A stretch of 64,000 nucleotides of DNA from DATATV01 sp035551355. GTDB lineage: Bacteria; Actinomycetota; Actinomycetes; Mycobacteriales; Pseudonocardiaceae. Each line of letters starts with the position of its first letter. Position 1 is the stretch's first letter. The notes below the pieces were generated by a model. It was not told where the DNA came from and searched no databases. It saw nothing but the letters and a program-made list of their open reading frames with translations. Position numbers and translations under genes: made by a program. The stretch lies in NCBI GenBank assembly GCA_035551355.1, contig DASZNF010000034.1, forward strand, positions 51,194-115,193, given 5' to 3'. Positions 24,286 to 32,655 of this stretch are shown piece after piece.

Positions 24286-24675
24286 ATGTCCGCATCCGCC
24301 CAGCTGACCGGTCCGCACGCGGCCTTGGCCGCCTACCACGAGATGGTGCTGCGCCGGGAACCCGAACTGCTCGACGTGTACACCGAGGACGCGGTTCACG
24401 AACTTCCGTTCAGCGACCGCAAATTTTCCGGTCGCGAGGCCATTCGTGCCGCGTACACCGGCGGCTGGGCCCGCAGCTCGATGGGGGTGGACGAGATCAC
24501 CGACCTGGTGGTGCACGACGGCGCCGATCCGGACATGGTGATCGCCGAGTACCGCGCGAGGGTCACCATGGCCGGCGGTGAGGTCACCCGAGTGCCGATC
24601 GTGCTGGTGCTGCGGGCTCGGGGTGAGCGGATCGCCTCGGCGCGCGAATACGTCGGCCCGTATCCCCAGGGTTGA
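24286..24675 (+). CDS. SnoaL-like / NTF2-fold protein
   Basis: A 129-residue NTF2-like (SnoaL-type) protein. The helical start LAAYHEMVLRREPELLDVYT leads into DAVHELPFSDRKFSGREAIR, the typical signature of the alpha+beta cone fold. Strands such as MVIAEYRARVTMAGGEVTRVPIVLVLRA follow. The fold covers ketosteroid isomerases, polyketide cyclases and many small-molecule-binding proteins, so the activity is open. The ATG at 24286 follows GGGGAG. It is transcribed from a strong promoter overlapped by a TetR operator, suggesting an inducible detoxification or degradation role. Confidence 0.85.
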   Translation: MSASAQLTGPHAALAAYHEMVLRREPELLDVYTEDAVHELPFSDRKFSGREAIRAAYTGGWARSSMGVDEITDLVVHDGADPDMVIAEYRARVTMAGGEVTRVPIVLVLRARGERIASAREYVGPYPQG

Positions 24676-24737
24676 ACTTTCAGTGACTGAACCGGCCGGA
24701 GCTGAACTTCCAGGCGCCGGAGTCCGGTGACTGAACC
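24673..24737. repeat. Degenerate repeats downstream of the SnoaL-like gene
   Basis: TGAAC recurs at 24673 (the stop codon), 24688, 24703 and 24732, spaced 15, 15 and 29 bp. TGAACTTTCAG (24673-24683) is echoed by TGAACTTCCAG (24703-24713), and GTGACTGAACC occurs at 24683-24693 and 24727-24737. The pattern looks like successive slippage duplications starting at the stop codon. Confidence 0.55.
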
Positions 24738-24770
24738 CCAAGGGGCTGGGCGGAACCCGCCCAGCCCCGG
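24731..24770 (+). repeat. Left direct repeat flanking the NmrA/TetR pair
   Basis: CTGAACCCCAAGGGGCTGGG continues as cggaacccgcccagccccgg. It matches 26421-26461 at about 34 of 41 positions in the same orientation. The two copies bracket exactly the NmrA-like and TetR genes. This copy lies between the SnoaL-like stop and the NmrA-like stop. Confidence 0.65.
24742..24768. terminator. Terminator between convergent SnoaL-like and NmrA-like genes
   Basis: GGGGCTGGGCGG (24742-24753) and CCGCCCAGCCCC (24757-24768) make a perfect 12-bp stem with a 3-nt loop. Confidence 0.8.
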
Positions 24771-24803
24771 CAGGCCGGCCGGAACGTCGAGAACCGCGCG
24801 CGA

Positions 24804-25685
24804 TCAGCTGAAGTAGTGGCCCTGTTCGATGTCCTCGATGAGGCCGGGCTGGGTGGGTTTCCAGTCCAGGAGTTCCTGGGTGATGGTGCTGGAGGCGGGC
24901 ATGTCGGTGCCGAGGATGTGCGCGAGCATGCCACCGAATTCCTCGGCGGGCAGCGACCGGGCCGGCAGGTTCAGGTGCCGGCCGATGGTCCCGGCGATCT
25001 CCCGGACGGGCACGCCTTCGTCGCCGACCGCGTTGAGCACCGTGCCGGCCGGAGCCTGCTCGATGGCCAGCCGGTACAGGCGCGCGGCGTCCCGCACGTG
25101 CACGGCGGGCCAGCGGGCGGCCCCGTCGCCGACGTATCCGGAGACGCCTCTGGTCCGGGCCGCGGCGATGAGCTGGGGGATGAAGCCGTGGCGTTCTCCC
25201 TGACCGTGCACCGAACGGGGCAGCATGACCAGGCAGCTGCGCACACCCCGGTCCGCGGTCGCGAGCGCGGTCCTCATGTTGGCGATGCGGGCGGCGATGG
25301 GCCCGGCGGCGACGAGTTCGTCGCGCTCGGTCGCGGGCCGGCCAGGGGTGATCAGCGTTGCGCCGGAGATGACCAGGGGCTTGCCGGAGCCGCCGAGGGC
25401 CGCGGCGAACGTCTCGATGGCCGTGGCGTCGGTCCGGGTCGCCGCCTCGGTCACGCTCGGCACGACGAAGGCCAGATGGATGACGCCGTCGCTGTCGAGG
25501 GCGCCGGCGCGCAGCACGTCGGTGTCGTTCAGGTCGCCGCGCAGCACCTCGGCGCCCAGGTCGGCGACTGCCTTCGCGGAGGTGTCCGAGCGGGCCAGCC
25601 CGAGGACCTGGTGGCCGGCACTGATGAGTTCGGGGACGACGGTCGAGCCGATCCAGCCGGAAGCGCCGGTGACGAAGACGCGCAT
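24804..25685 (-). CDS. NAD(P)-dependent extended SDR / NmrA-like epimerase family protein
   Basis: A 293-residue extended-SDR protein with the N-terminal nucleotide motif VTGASGWIG (about 5-13) and DLNDTDVLRAGALDSDGVIH (about 51-70). A PRSVHGQGERHGFIP segment replaces the usual Y-x3-K catalytic region, and LLDWKPTQPGLIEDI is the typical C-terminus. Lack of a clear YxxxK suggests redox sensing or an atypical reductase rather than a standard epimerase. The ATG at 25683-25685 follows GGGAGAA. It diverges from a TetR gene with three operators in the 151-bp spacer, the classical arrangement of an inducible reductase/regulator pair. Confidence 0.88.
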   Translation of the reverse strand: MRVFVTGASGWIGSTVVPELISAGHQVLGLARSDTSAKAVADLGAEVLRGDLNDTDVLRAGALDSDGVIHLAFVVPSVTEAATRTDATAIETFAAALGGSGKPLVISGATLITPGRPATERDELVAAGPIAARIANMRTALATADRGVRSCLVMLPRSVHGQGERHGFIPQLIAAARTRGVSGYVGDGAARWPAVHVRDAARLYRLAIEQAPAGTVLNAVGDEGVPVREIAGTIGRHLNLPARSLPAEEFGGMLAHILGTDMPASSTITQELLDWKPTQPGLIEDIEQGHYFS

Positions 25686-25736
25686 GGAGATTCTCCCTTG
25701 GTCGTGCCTCGGGTGAGGAGGCTGCGACCGGAACGC

Positions 25737-25820
25737 TGATGCGACCCGGTCGCATCACTATAACCCTATCGATGCGACTCGGTCGCATAATCTTCCCAAA
25801 TGATGCGACCGGGTCGCCTC
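25737..25820. promoter_or_regulatory. Three TetR operators in the NmrA/TetR spacer
   Basis: GATGCGAC-N3-GTCGCATC occurs three times. Copy 1 (25738-25756) is perfect, extending to 25737-25757. Copy 2 (25771-25789) is GATGCGAC-TCG-GTCGCATA. Copy 3 (25802-25820) is GATGCGAC-CGG-GTCGCCTC. Their spacing is 33 and 31 bp, about three helical turns, putting all sites on one face of the DNA. Putative -10 elements (TATAGT minus strand near 25756-25761; CATAAT plus strand near 25785-25790) are overlapped. Confidence 0.85.
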
Positions 25821-25836
25821 GCTTAGGCTGGAGACC

Positions 25837-26424
25837 ATGAGCAGATGGGCGCCGGACGCGCGGGAACGTCTGGAGGCCGCCGCGCTGGAGTTGTTCACGG
25901 AGAACGGCTACGAGGAAACGACCGTCGCGCAGATCGCGGATCGGGCCGGCTTGAACCGGGCCACGTTCTTCCGGCACTTCGCCGACAAGCGGGAGGTCCT
26001 GTTCGGCGGCGAAGACGTGCTGGCCGGGCTGTTCGCCGACGGCATCCGGACCGCTTCCCCGGACGCGACGATCACCGAGTGCCTGACTGCGGCGTTCACG
26101 GCCGCCGAGGTCGCGCTGACCCCGCGGCAACGGACAAGGGCCGCCCAGCGCGTGCGAGTGGCCGCGGCGAACATCGAGGTGCGGGAGCGAGGACTGCTCA
26201 AGCGCGCCCGGATCGCCGCCTCGGTCAGCGCCGCCCTGCGCGAACGGGGGGCGGACGAGCTGACCGCCCGGCTGGGGGCGGAAATAGGGATGCTCGCGTT
26301 CTCCGTCGCCGTTGAGCGCTGGATGAGGTCGGACAACGGCGAACCGTTTCCGGTCCATGCCGCAACGGCCCTGCGCGACCTGCGCGCAGCGGCGCACGGT
26401 GGCATGTGGGACAAATCCGGCTGA
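25837..26424 (+). CDS. TetR-family transcriptional regulator
   Basis: A 195-residue TetR protein with HTH RERLEAAALELFTENGYEET, then VAQIADRAGLNRATFFRHFADKREVLF (about 8-55). Residues past 60 form the effector domain. The ATG is at 25837. It is divergently arranged with an NmrA-like reductase gene and preceded by three GATGCGAC-N3-GTCGCATC operators, so it is very likely an autorepressor that also controls the reductase. Its stop codon lies within the right flanking direct repeat, which doubles as a terminator. Confidence 0.93.
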   Translation: MSRWAPDARERLEAAALELFTENGYEETTVAQIADRAGLNRATFFRHFADKREVLFGGEDVLAGLFADGIRTASPDATITECLTAAFTAAEVALTPRQRTRAAQRVRVAAANIEVRERGLLKRARIAASVSAALRERGADELTARLGAEIGMLAFSVAVERWMRSDNGEPFPVHAATALRDLRAAAHGGMWDKSG

Positions 26425-26461
26425 ACTCCCCGGGGCTGGGCGGAAAACCATCCAGCCCCGG
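26421..26461 (+). repeat. Right direct repeat flanking the NmrA/TetR pair
   Basis: CTGAACTCCCCGGGGCTGGG continues as cggaaaaccatccagccccgg. It is about 34/41 identical to 24731-24770. The TGA in CTGAAC is the TetR stop codon, so the conserved block includes coding sequence here but not in the left copy. Confidence 0.65.
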
Positions 26462-26463
26462 GG
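26428..26463. terminator. Terminator between convergent TetR and peptidase genes
   Basis: CCCCGGGGCTGG (26428-26439) pairs perfectly with CCAGCCCCGGGG (26452-26463), a 12-bp stem with a 12-nt loop between two convergent genes. Confidence 0.85.
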
Positions 26464-26470
26464 GATTCGC

Positions 26471-29400
26471 TCAGCCGACGCGGTAGCTGTACGGGAGGCC
26501 GGTCAGCTCGTCACCGTTCGGCTCGGTGTCGGCCGGGTCGGCGAACGCGGTGTTCAGCACCGCCGAGCTGCCCACCACCAGATCGTCCACGTACAACGTG
26601 CCGCGCACCGTCGAGCCCTTCGGGCCGGACGGGGTGATGGTCACCGGGATGGTCGCCGACTGTCCCGGTTGGACGGTCACCAGATGCAGGGAATTCGACA
26701 GGGCAACGGAATTCGCCCACAGGTCGCTCGCGGTCGAGCTGACCGAGGAGTCGAATCCCTTGGTCAGCGCCACCGCGGACAGCGACACCGTGCCCGCCGG
26801 AGAACCGTTCGCGCCACCCCGGCCGAGCTCACCCGGGTTGGCCGACCACACGCCACTGGCCAGTGGCCGCCCCAGGTCCGCGCCGACCGCGGTGGTGCCG
26901 TTGACGAACGACGGCAGGTCCGGATCGCCCGCGTTGGAACCGAAGTCGAACGACACCGGCAGGCTCGCCTTCGCCGTCACCACCATGCCCGAGGTCTCGC
27001 TGGGCACCAGCCACGCCGGGGACGGCGCGTCGGCCGGCATCGGCAGGGGCAGCGTGGTCGGCTCCAGTGCGGCCAGGCTCACCGGCTGCACGGTGTCCAG
27101 CCGGGCGTCGGTGAAGACGTCTTCCGGGGCGGTTCCGGTGTTGTGCACGGTGACCGGCACGGTCACCGACTGGCCCGCGGCCAGCACCGCACCGCTGGGC
27201 AGGTTCGCGCGCACGTCCACCGTGTCGAAGCCGATCTTCCCGGTGAACGGCTGGGACAACTCGTCTCCGACGACCGCCCCCGCGTAGTTGATGATCAGCG
27301 TCCACCGGCCGGCCGCCGGAGCGCGGGTGTACAGGTCGGTCTGGGTCACCGGCGTGCTACTGCCCGCGCGGGTGGTCGGGTTGTACGCGGTGGTCAGCCG
27401 GTTGGCGCCGGTGGCCACCGTGTTCCCGGCCGGGTCGACCAGGAACGCGGCCACGTTGTCGCCGGCGTCGTTGGTCAGGTCCACGTTCGCGGACAGATCG
27501 CGCTGCCCGGCGGGCACGTCGAACTGGTAGTAGTTCGTCTGCCCCAGGTTGGTCTGCCTGCCGTTGCCACCGGTCAGCACGCCGTGGAAGGCGCCGCCGG
27601 ATCTCGGCTGCACCAGGCTGCGCAGCACGATCGGCACCGAGGTCTGCTGCCCACCGGCCGACAACACCACCGAACCACTGGCGTCCCCGGGGGAAGCCGG
27701 GGCCGGCGCGGTCACCGTCACCGTGCCGCTCTGACCAGGGGCCAGTCGCAGCGAACTCGGGCTCACCGAGCCGAACGACGCGGTGTTCGCGGTGCTCGCG
27801 CCGAATACCACCTTGCCCGCGGTGCCACCGCTGGCCGTGGTGCGGCTGTAGATGATCGCGGTCCACCTGCCCGCGGCCGGGAAGCGCACGTCCACGTTGC
27901 CGTAGTTGCCAACGCCCTGCGGCAGCGAGTGCGCGGCGAACCGGCCCAGCGGGTCGATCAGGATCAACCGCACCCGGGCGTTGAGCGAGGCGCTCGGATC
28001 GGCCGGGTAGGCGATCGACGCGGACAGCCGGTCCGCGCCTTTGGGGACGGTGAACGTCAGTGTGCCGTAGTTGTTGGGCACCCCGGACCAGTCGGCGAAA
28101 TGCGGGCTGGCCGAGTCGGACAGCGTCACGTTGCCGCTCGCGATGTCATGGGCCGCACCGAAATCGCGGCCGGACAGGTTCACCGTCTGCGCGCTGGCGC
28201 CGGTGTTGGTGACGGTCATCTGCCAGTGCTGGGTGCTGCCCGGCGCGCCGGTCGCGTCCAGTTGGGTCGTGCTGGTCAGCAACGAAGAACCCGTTGCGCC
28301 GGAAGGGTTTCCGACCGACAGTGCGGCCTGCACGGCCCGGTAGCTGTCCAGCAGGCCGGCGCCCTGCTCGTCGCCCGGCTCGGTCAGGTCGTCGGCGGTG
28401 CTGGTGATGATCTGCTTGACCAGCGCCGGGCTCGGGCTCGCGCCGTGGTGCGCCTGCCGGTAGGCCTGGATCACCAGCGCGGCCGCGCCCGCGGTCAGCG
28501 GCGAGGATTCACTGGTGCCGCCGCTTCGCTCCACATCGGACGGATTGCCGTTGAAGTCGGCGCAGTCCTCGTACAGGTCCGGATTCGGTGTGCACAAGGC
28601 GAAACTGCTGTCCCCAGGGGCGAGCAGGTCGATGGTGCGCCCGGCCTGGTTGACCCCGCTGGAGGACAGCGAGCTGACATTGTCGTTCAACCAACCGGAA
28701 GTAGCGAACTGCTGGTAGGCCGCGTAGTCGGTCTGGGCCAGCCAGCGGAACGTGGTGGACGCGCCCACCGAGATCACCGCCGGGTCGCTGGCCGGAGAGC
28801 CCTGGGTGTTGGTGCTGCCCGCGTCGCCGGTGGACGCGGTGACCGTCACGCCCGCGGCAACGGCGGCCTCGTCGGCCAGCCGGATGGCGTCGGCGGAACC
28901 GGTGTCCGGGAACGGGTCGTAGCCGAAGGACTGGTTGAGCACGTCCACGTGGTCGACCGTCACCGCATACTGAATCGCCTGCAGGAAACCGGAAGTCGTG
29001 GAGTAGTTGTTCTGGCCGAACACCTTGTAGCCGTACAGCGACGCGCCCGGCGCGACGCCCTCGATGCGCACGTCGCACGCTGTCGGCAGCGGGTGCGCGC
29101 CGAAGTTCTGGATGTCGTAGACCTGCCTGCCCTGTGCGGCGATCGCGCTGGCGTCCAGGAACGCCTCGCCGCCGCTGGTGGCCGCATTGGTGCCGTCACC
29201 GGTGAAGTCCTGGTAGTCGGCGAACACCTGGCTGCCGTCGGCCCGGATGAAGTCCGGGTTGTTCACGTCGATGCCCTCGGCCATGTAGCCGACCCGCACG
29301 CCGGAACCGGTGAAACCCAGTCCACGCGCGGTTTTCGCGGTCGGATCGTCCGAGTCGGTGTGGGTGTCGGCCAGGGCCTCCGGCTCCAGCATCACCTTGC

Positions 29401-29905
29401 CCGGTGCGGGACACACCTGGCTGTCCGACGCGGGCGCGGCGGTGGCCGGCTGCGCGGCTCGGGCGGTCTGGTCCGTTTGCGGGGCGCCGCCGCGGATCAA
29501 CGCGTCCGGCACGACCTCGGCCACGTTCGGCTCGGTGGCCAGCCGGGCCGCCTCGGCCTTGGACACGGTGGCCGACACCGCGTCCAGCAGGTTGTAGCTG
29601 TGCACCTTCTGCGCGTGCACCTGGGACAACTCGGACAACACGGGGGTCTGTGCGCCCGCGATGGCGTGCGCCCGCTGGGTGGCCGCGGCGCCGGTGCCGG
29701 ACACATTGGCCTGGCCGGCGGCGGGCTGGTCGCGCAACAGCACCACGACCGGGGTGTCGGTGTTCTGGGCCAGCGCGGCGGCCTGGTCCGCGGTCAACGG
29801 CGCGGCGGTGCTCGGCGCGGCGGCCGCGGCCGGGGCGGCGACGAGCGCCAGCACCGCCGCCGTGCCGACCGCGGCGGCCAATAACCGCTGAGTCGATCTG
29901 GGCAT
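26471..29905 (-). CDS. Secreted S8-like serine peptidase with sedolisin-type catalytic signature
   Basis: A 1144-residue secreted protease. The Sec signal peptide is at 1-30, an I9-type propeptide at about 50-135 (TPVVVLLRDQ to VAEVVPDALI), and the catalytic domain at about 190-560. Beta-rich C-terminal domains follow, including a CARDB-like stretch (SVTVPVTVHNTGTAPEDV). The usual subtilisin D-T-G is replaced by MAEGIDVNNPDF, and no HGTHVAG motif exists. Instead there are GEAFLD (Glu247, Asp251, the sedolisin ExxxD pattern), STGDAGS (Asp361, the sedolisin oxyanion Asp) and SGGTSESSP (Ser465). It therefore looks like an S53-like serine-carboxyl peptidase in an S8-annotated family. The ATG at 29903-29905 follows GGAGGA. 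The probable role is extracellular protein breakdown. Confidence 0.88.
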   Translation of the reverse strand: MPRSTQRLLAAAVGTAAVLALVAAPAAAAAPSTAAPLTADQAAALAQNTDTPVVVLLRDQPAAGQANVSGTGAAATQRAHAIAGAQTPVLSELSQVHAQKVHSYNLLDAVSATVSKAEAARLATEPNVAEVVPDALIRGGAPQTDQTARAAQPATAAPASDSQVCPAPGKVMLEPEALADTHTDSDDPTAKTARGLGFTGSGVRVGYMAEGIDVNNPDFIRADGSQVFADYQDFTGDGTNAATSGGEAFLDASAIAAQGRQVYDIQNFGAHPLPTACDVRIEGVAPGASLYGYKVFGQNNYSTTSGFLQAIQYAVTVDHVDVLNQSFGYDPFPDTGSADAIRLADEAAVAAGVTVTASTGDAGSTNTQGSPASDPAVISVGASTTFRWLAQTDYAAYQQFATSGWLNDNVSSLSSSGVNQAGRTIDLLAPGDSSFALCTPNPDLYEDCADFNGNPSDVERSGGTSESSPLTAGAAALVIQAYRQAHHGASPSPALVKQIITSTADDLTEPGDEQGAGLLDSYRAVQAALSVGNPSGATGSSLLTSTTQLDATGAPGSTQHWQMTVTNTGASAQTVNLSGRDFGAAHDIASGNVTLSDSASPHFADWSGVPNNYGTLTFTVPKGADRLSASIAYPADPSASLNARVRLILIDPLGRFAAHSLPQGVGNYGNVDVRFPAAGRWTAIIYSRTTASGGTAGKVVFGASTANTASFGSVSPSSLRLAPGQSGTVTVTAPAPASPGDASGSVVLSAGGQQTSVPIVLRSLVQPRSGGAFHGVLTGGNGRQTNLGQTNYYQFDVPAGQRDLSANVDLTNDAGDNVAAFLVDPAGNTVATGANRLTTAYNPTTRAGSSTPVTQTDLYTRAPAAGRWTLIINYAGAVVGDELSQPFTGKIGFDTVDVRANLPSGAVLAAGQSVTVPVTVHNTGTAPEDVFTDARLDTVQPVSLAALEPTTLPLPMPADAPSPAWLVPSETSGMVVTAKASLPVSFDFGSNAGDPDLPSFVNGTTAVGADLGRPLASGVWSANPGELGRGGANGSPAGTVSLSAVALTKGFDSSVSSTASDLWANSVALSNSLHLVTVQPGQSATIPVTITPSGPKGSTVRGTLYVDDLVVGSSAVLNTAFADPADTEPNGDELTGLPYSYRVG

Positions 29906-30014
29906 TGAGATTCCTCCGGGATGCAGGGTGAGTCGTGATTGTCCTGGCACGACCCGGAGGCGGACGCTAACACCGGAAATGGGCGGCAAACAGCGACTTT
30001 GGTCTGTAAACAGG

Positions 30015-32369
30015 TCAGGAGTCGTGGGACTCCGGCATTTCCTCGGCGTACGGGTCCTCAAGCACCTCGTAGGCCGGATCGACCAGCACCATGGAATCGT
30101 CGGCCGGTTCCAGCCGCACCCGGCCGCGCAGCCGGATCCGTTGCCCCGCCTCGATGTCCGGATGCTCGCCGGAGAACCGCACCTTCACCGAACCGGTGGA
30201 GTCACGCAACTCGCAGGCCAGCACGCTGCGGCCGCGGTGCCGGCCCACCTCGATTTCGCTCAACCGCCCGGACACGGTCGCCTGCCGGCCCGGGATCAGC
30301 GAACCCAGTGGCGTGGAATCCTTGCCCGCCTTGGGTTCCATGTGCTCGCGCACCTCCGGCTCGTCCCCGATCAGCCGGTTCAGCAGCCGTTCGAACGCGC
30401 CGGTGATGCGTTCCTCGGGCAGATCCGGGAACGCCGCGCGAATCCGGGACTGCACGTCGTAGGGCACGATCGTGGCGGCGGCCTGCGGCACCCGGCTGAT
30501 CACCCGGGCCATCCGGTCGGCCGAACGGTCGTGCAGCAACCGGCCCAGCAGTGGCGCGTAGGTGCGCCGGGGCAGCAGGACCGTCACCCCGGTGTCGCCG
30601 CCGTCGCCGATCGCGTGCAGCACCAGGTCCTGCGCGGCCCGGCTCAGCCGGCGGTCCGGGCAGTCCAGCACGGTCAGCGTGGCCGGCACGTCCATCTTCT
30701 CCCAGCGGTCGCGCAACCGGTTGGCGTGCACCTCGTCCAGCATGAAGTGCACCGCCTTCAGCTCGGAGGGCCGCAGCCCGCGCCCGTAGCGCAGCGCTTC
30801 CAGCACGGCCAGATCCAGGCTGTTGACGAACACGAACACCTTGTGGTTCGGGTAAACCGTGGCCTTCACCTGCTGGTCGAGCACCCGGTCCAGGATCGCC
30901 GACTCCACCCGGTACTCCCGGTTGAGCCGGATCAGGGTGAACACCAGGATCGGGAACACCACCACGACCAGCCAGGCGCCCTCGGTGAACTTGGCGATGG
31001 CGAAGATGATCACGACGATGGTGGACAGAACGCCGGCCGAGAGGTTGATGGCCAGTTTCTTGCGCCAGCCCCGTTCCCGGTTGTTCAGCCAGTGCTTGGT
31101 CATGCCGTAACCGGCCATGGCGAAGCCGGTGAACACGCCGATGGCGTAGAAGGGCACCAGGTTGTTGACGTTGCTGCCGGCCACCAGCAACAGCAGCACG
31201 GACAACACGGTGAGCACGATGATTCCGTTGGAGAACACCAGCCGGTGCCCGCGCCTGGTCAGCTGGCGCGGCAGAAACCGGTCCGAGGCGACGAAACTGG
31301 CCAGGAACGGGAAACCGTTGAAGCTGGTGTTGCCGCCGGTGTAGAGGATCAGCGCGGTGGCCGCCTGCACGATCCAGAACATGGCGGTGCCGAACCAGCC
31401 GTAGCCGTAGACCGCCTGCGCCTCCTGGGACAGCACCGAGGGATACCCGGCCTCATACGGCATGGCGTGGGTCAGGTAGGCCAGCAGCGACACCCCGCCG
31501 ACCATCAGGCCCAGCAGCAGCGCCATCACGGTGAGCACCTTGCGGGCGTTGTGGCCCTCCGGCTTGCGGAACGCGCTGACCGTGTTGGAGATCGCCTCCA
31601 CCCCGGTCAGCGAGGAACCTCCGTTGGCGAACGCGCGCAGCAGCACGAACAGGGTCGCCCCGGCCACGAAACCGTTGCCCTTGCTCACCGGGTAGGCGCC
31701 GTGCAACTGCGTGGGGTCGAACCGCGGCAGATCGCCGAGGACGGCCTTGACGACGCCGACCACGATCATCAGCAGCACCATGGACACGAAGAAGTAGGCC
31801 GGAATCGCGAACGGCCGGCCCGCCTCGCGCAGCCCGCGCAGGTTGATGTAGCACATCACCAGCACCACGCCGATGGTGATCTCCAGGCTGTAGTGCCCGA
31901 GCTGGGGAATGGCCGAGGCCACCGCGACCGTGCCCGCCGCGCACTGCACGGCCACCGTCACCACGTAGTCGATCAACAGCGCGGCCGCGGCGATCTGCGC
32001 GACTCTGGGTCCGAAGTTGTTGCGGGCCACCACATACGAGCCACCGGTCTTGGTGTAGGCCATGACCACCTGGCGGTAGGACGCGGCCACCAACACCAGG
32101 ATCACCAGGATCATGCCGGTCAACGGCAGCAGCAGGCTGAACGCCGCCAAGCCCGCGTAGGGCAGCAGCTCGATCAGCATTTCCTCGGTGCCGTAGGCGG
32201 TCGAGGACATCGCGTCGGAGGACAGCACGCCCAGTGCGATGGGATTGGACAGCCGCTCGGATTTCAGTTGCTCGTTGACCAGCGGCCGGCCGAGCAACAC
32301 CCGTTTGAGGACATATCCCACGGATTCGTGCAGACCGGCCGAGCTGGCCGATTTGCCCTGTGTGACCAC
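30015..32369 (-). CDS. KimA-type APC potassium transporter fused to a C-terminal OB-fold
   Basis: A 784-residue protein. About 12 membrane helices (residues 40-480) follow the KimA/YdaO type: SDAMSSTAYGTEEML, the YTKTGGSYVVARNNFGPRVA loop and NGGSSLTGVEAISNTV. A cytoplasmic domain (about 490-670, HKVFVFVNSLDLAVLEALRY) is that of KimA-like transporters. Past residue 690 comes an extra small beta domain, TVSGRLSEIEVGRHRGRSVL, then ACELRDSTGSVKVRFSGEHPDIEAGQRIRLRGRV, an OB-fold. B. subtilis KimA is a high-affinity K+ importer inhibited by c-di-AMP. In mycobacteria the KimA-like Rv2690c lies near a separate small OB-fold protein (Rv2694c, from memory), so the fusion supports a functional link. 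GTG start 32367-32369; GGGAGGA upstream. Confidence 0.88.
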   Translation of the reverse strand: MVTQGKSASSAGLHESVGYVLKRVLLGRPLVNEQLKSERLSNPIALGVLSSDAMSSTAYGTEEMLIELLPYAGLAAFSLLLPLTGMILVILVLVAASYRQVVMAYTKTGGSYVVARNNFGPRVAQIAAAALLIDYVVTVAVQCAAGTVAVASAIPQLGHYSLEITIGVVLVMCYINLRGLREAGRPFAIPAYFFVSMVLLMIVVGVVKAVLGDLPRFDPTQLHGAYPVSKGNGFVAGATLFVLLRAFANGGSSLTGVEAISNTVSAFRKPEGHNARKVLTVMALLLGLMVGGVSLLAYLTHAMPYEAGYPSVLSQEAQAVYGYGWFGTAMFWIVQAATALILYTGGNTSFNGFPFLASFVASDRFLPRQLTRRGHRLVFSNGIIVLTVLSVLLLLVAGSNVNNLVPFYAIGVFTGFAMAGYGMTKHWLNNRERGWRKKLAINLSAGVLSTIVVIIFAIAKFTEGAWLVVVVFPILVFTLIRLNREYRVESAILDRVLDQQVKATVYPNHKVFVFVNSLDLAVLEALRYGRGLRPSELKAVHFMLDEVHANRLRDRWEKMDVPATLTVLDCPDRRLSRAAQDLVLHAIGDGGDTGVTVLLPRRTYAPLLGRLLHDRSADRMARVISRVPQAAATIVPYDVQSRIRAAFPDLPEERITGAFERLLNRLIGDEPEVREHMEPKAGKDSTPLGSLIPGRQATVSGRLSEIEVGRHRGRSVLACELRDSTGSVKVRFSGEHPDIEAGQRIRLRGRVRLEPADDSMVLVDPAYEVLEDPYAEEMPESHDS

Positions 32370-32579
32370 CTTGTGCAGTCCTCCCGACCTTGTTTGACCG
32401 GCTTGTCCGACTTTGCCGCCCGCCCTGTGGTGGCAGGTCGGTCGTATCTAACATCAGTGTCTTCGCCCGCGCGGTGTGCTGCGCGCCGGTGGCCTCTCGC
32501 CCGTGTGGGTGGTGGTGTCGATACGCAGTTCGACGTACCACCCTGGCTGTCCCGGACCCCGCTGATTAGCGTCGACCGT

Positions 32580-32594
32580 CCACCGGTTCGGTGG
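32580..32594. promoter_or_regulatory. Inverted repeat in the KimA/LuxR divergent spacer
   Basis: CCACCG-GTT-CGGTGG is a perfect 6-bp-arm repeat 62 bp upstream of the LuxR-type gene start. The 286-bp spacer (32370-32655) otherwise shows no RNA motif that I recognise. A looser GGTGG/CCACC dyad spans about 32507-32542. Confidence 0.45.
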
Positions 32595-32655
32595 AATGGC
32601 ACCCCCTCCGAACTGGTCCGACGCGGTTTCAGAGAATCAGGGGAGGGGATCGCAG

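Noticed and set aside
26357..29884. 1175-codon open frame opposite the secreted peptidase gene
   Set aside because: Arg/Gly/His/Val-rich low-information sequence with no domain, antisense to a well-supported gene.
32370..32655. Possible c-di-AMP (ydaO-type) riboswitch upstream of the KimA-type gene
   Set aside because: I looked for the conserved ydaO core segments in the minus-strand leader and did not see them. A covariance search would settle it.
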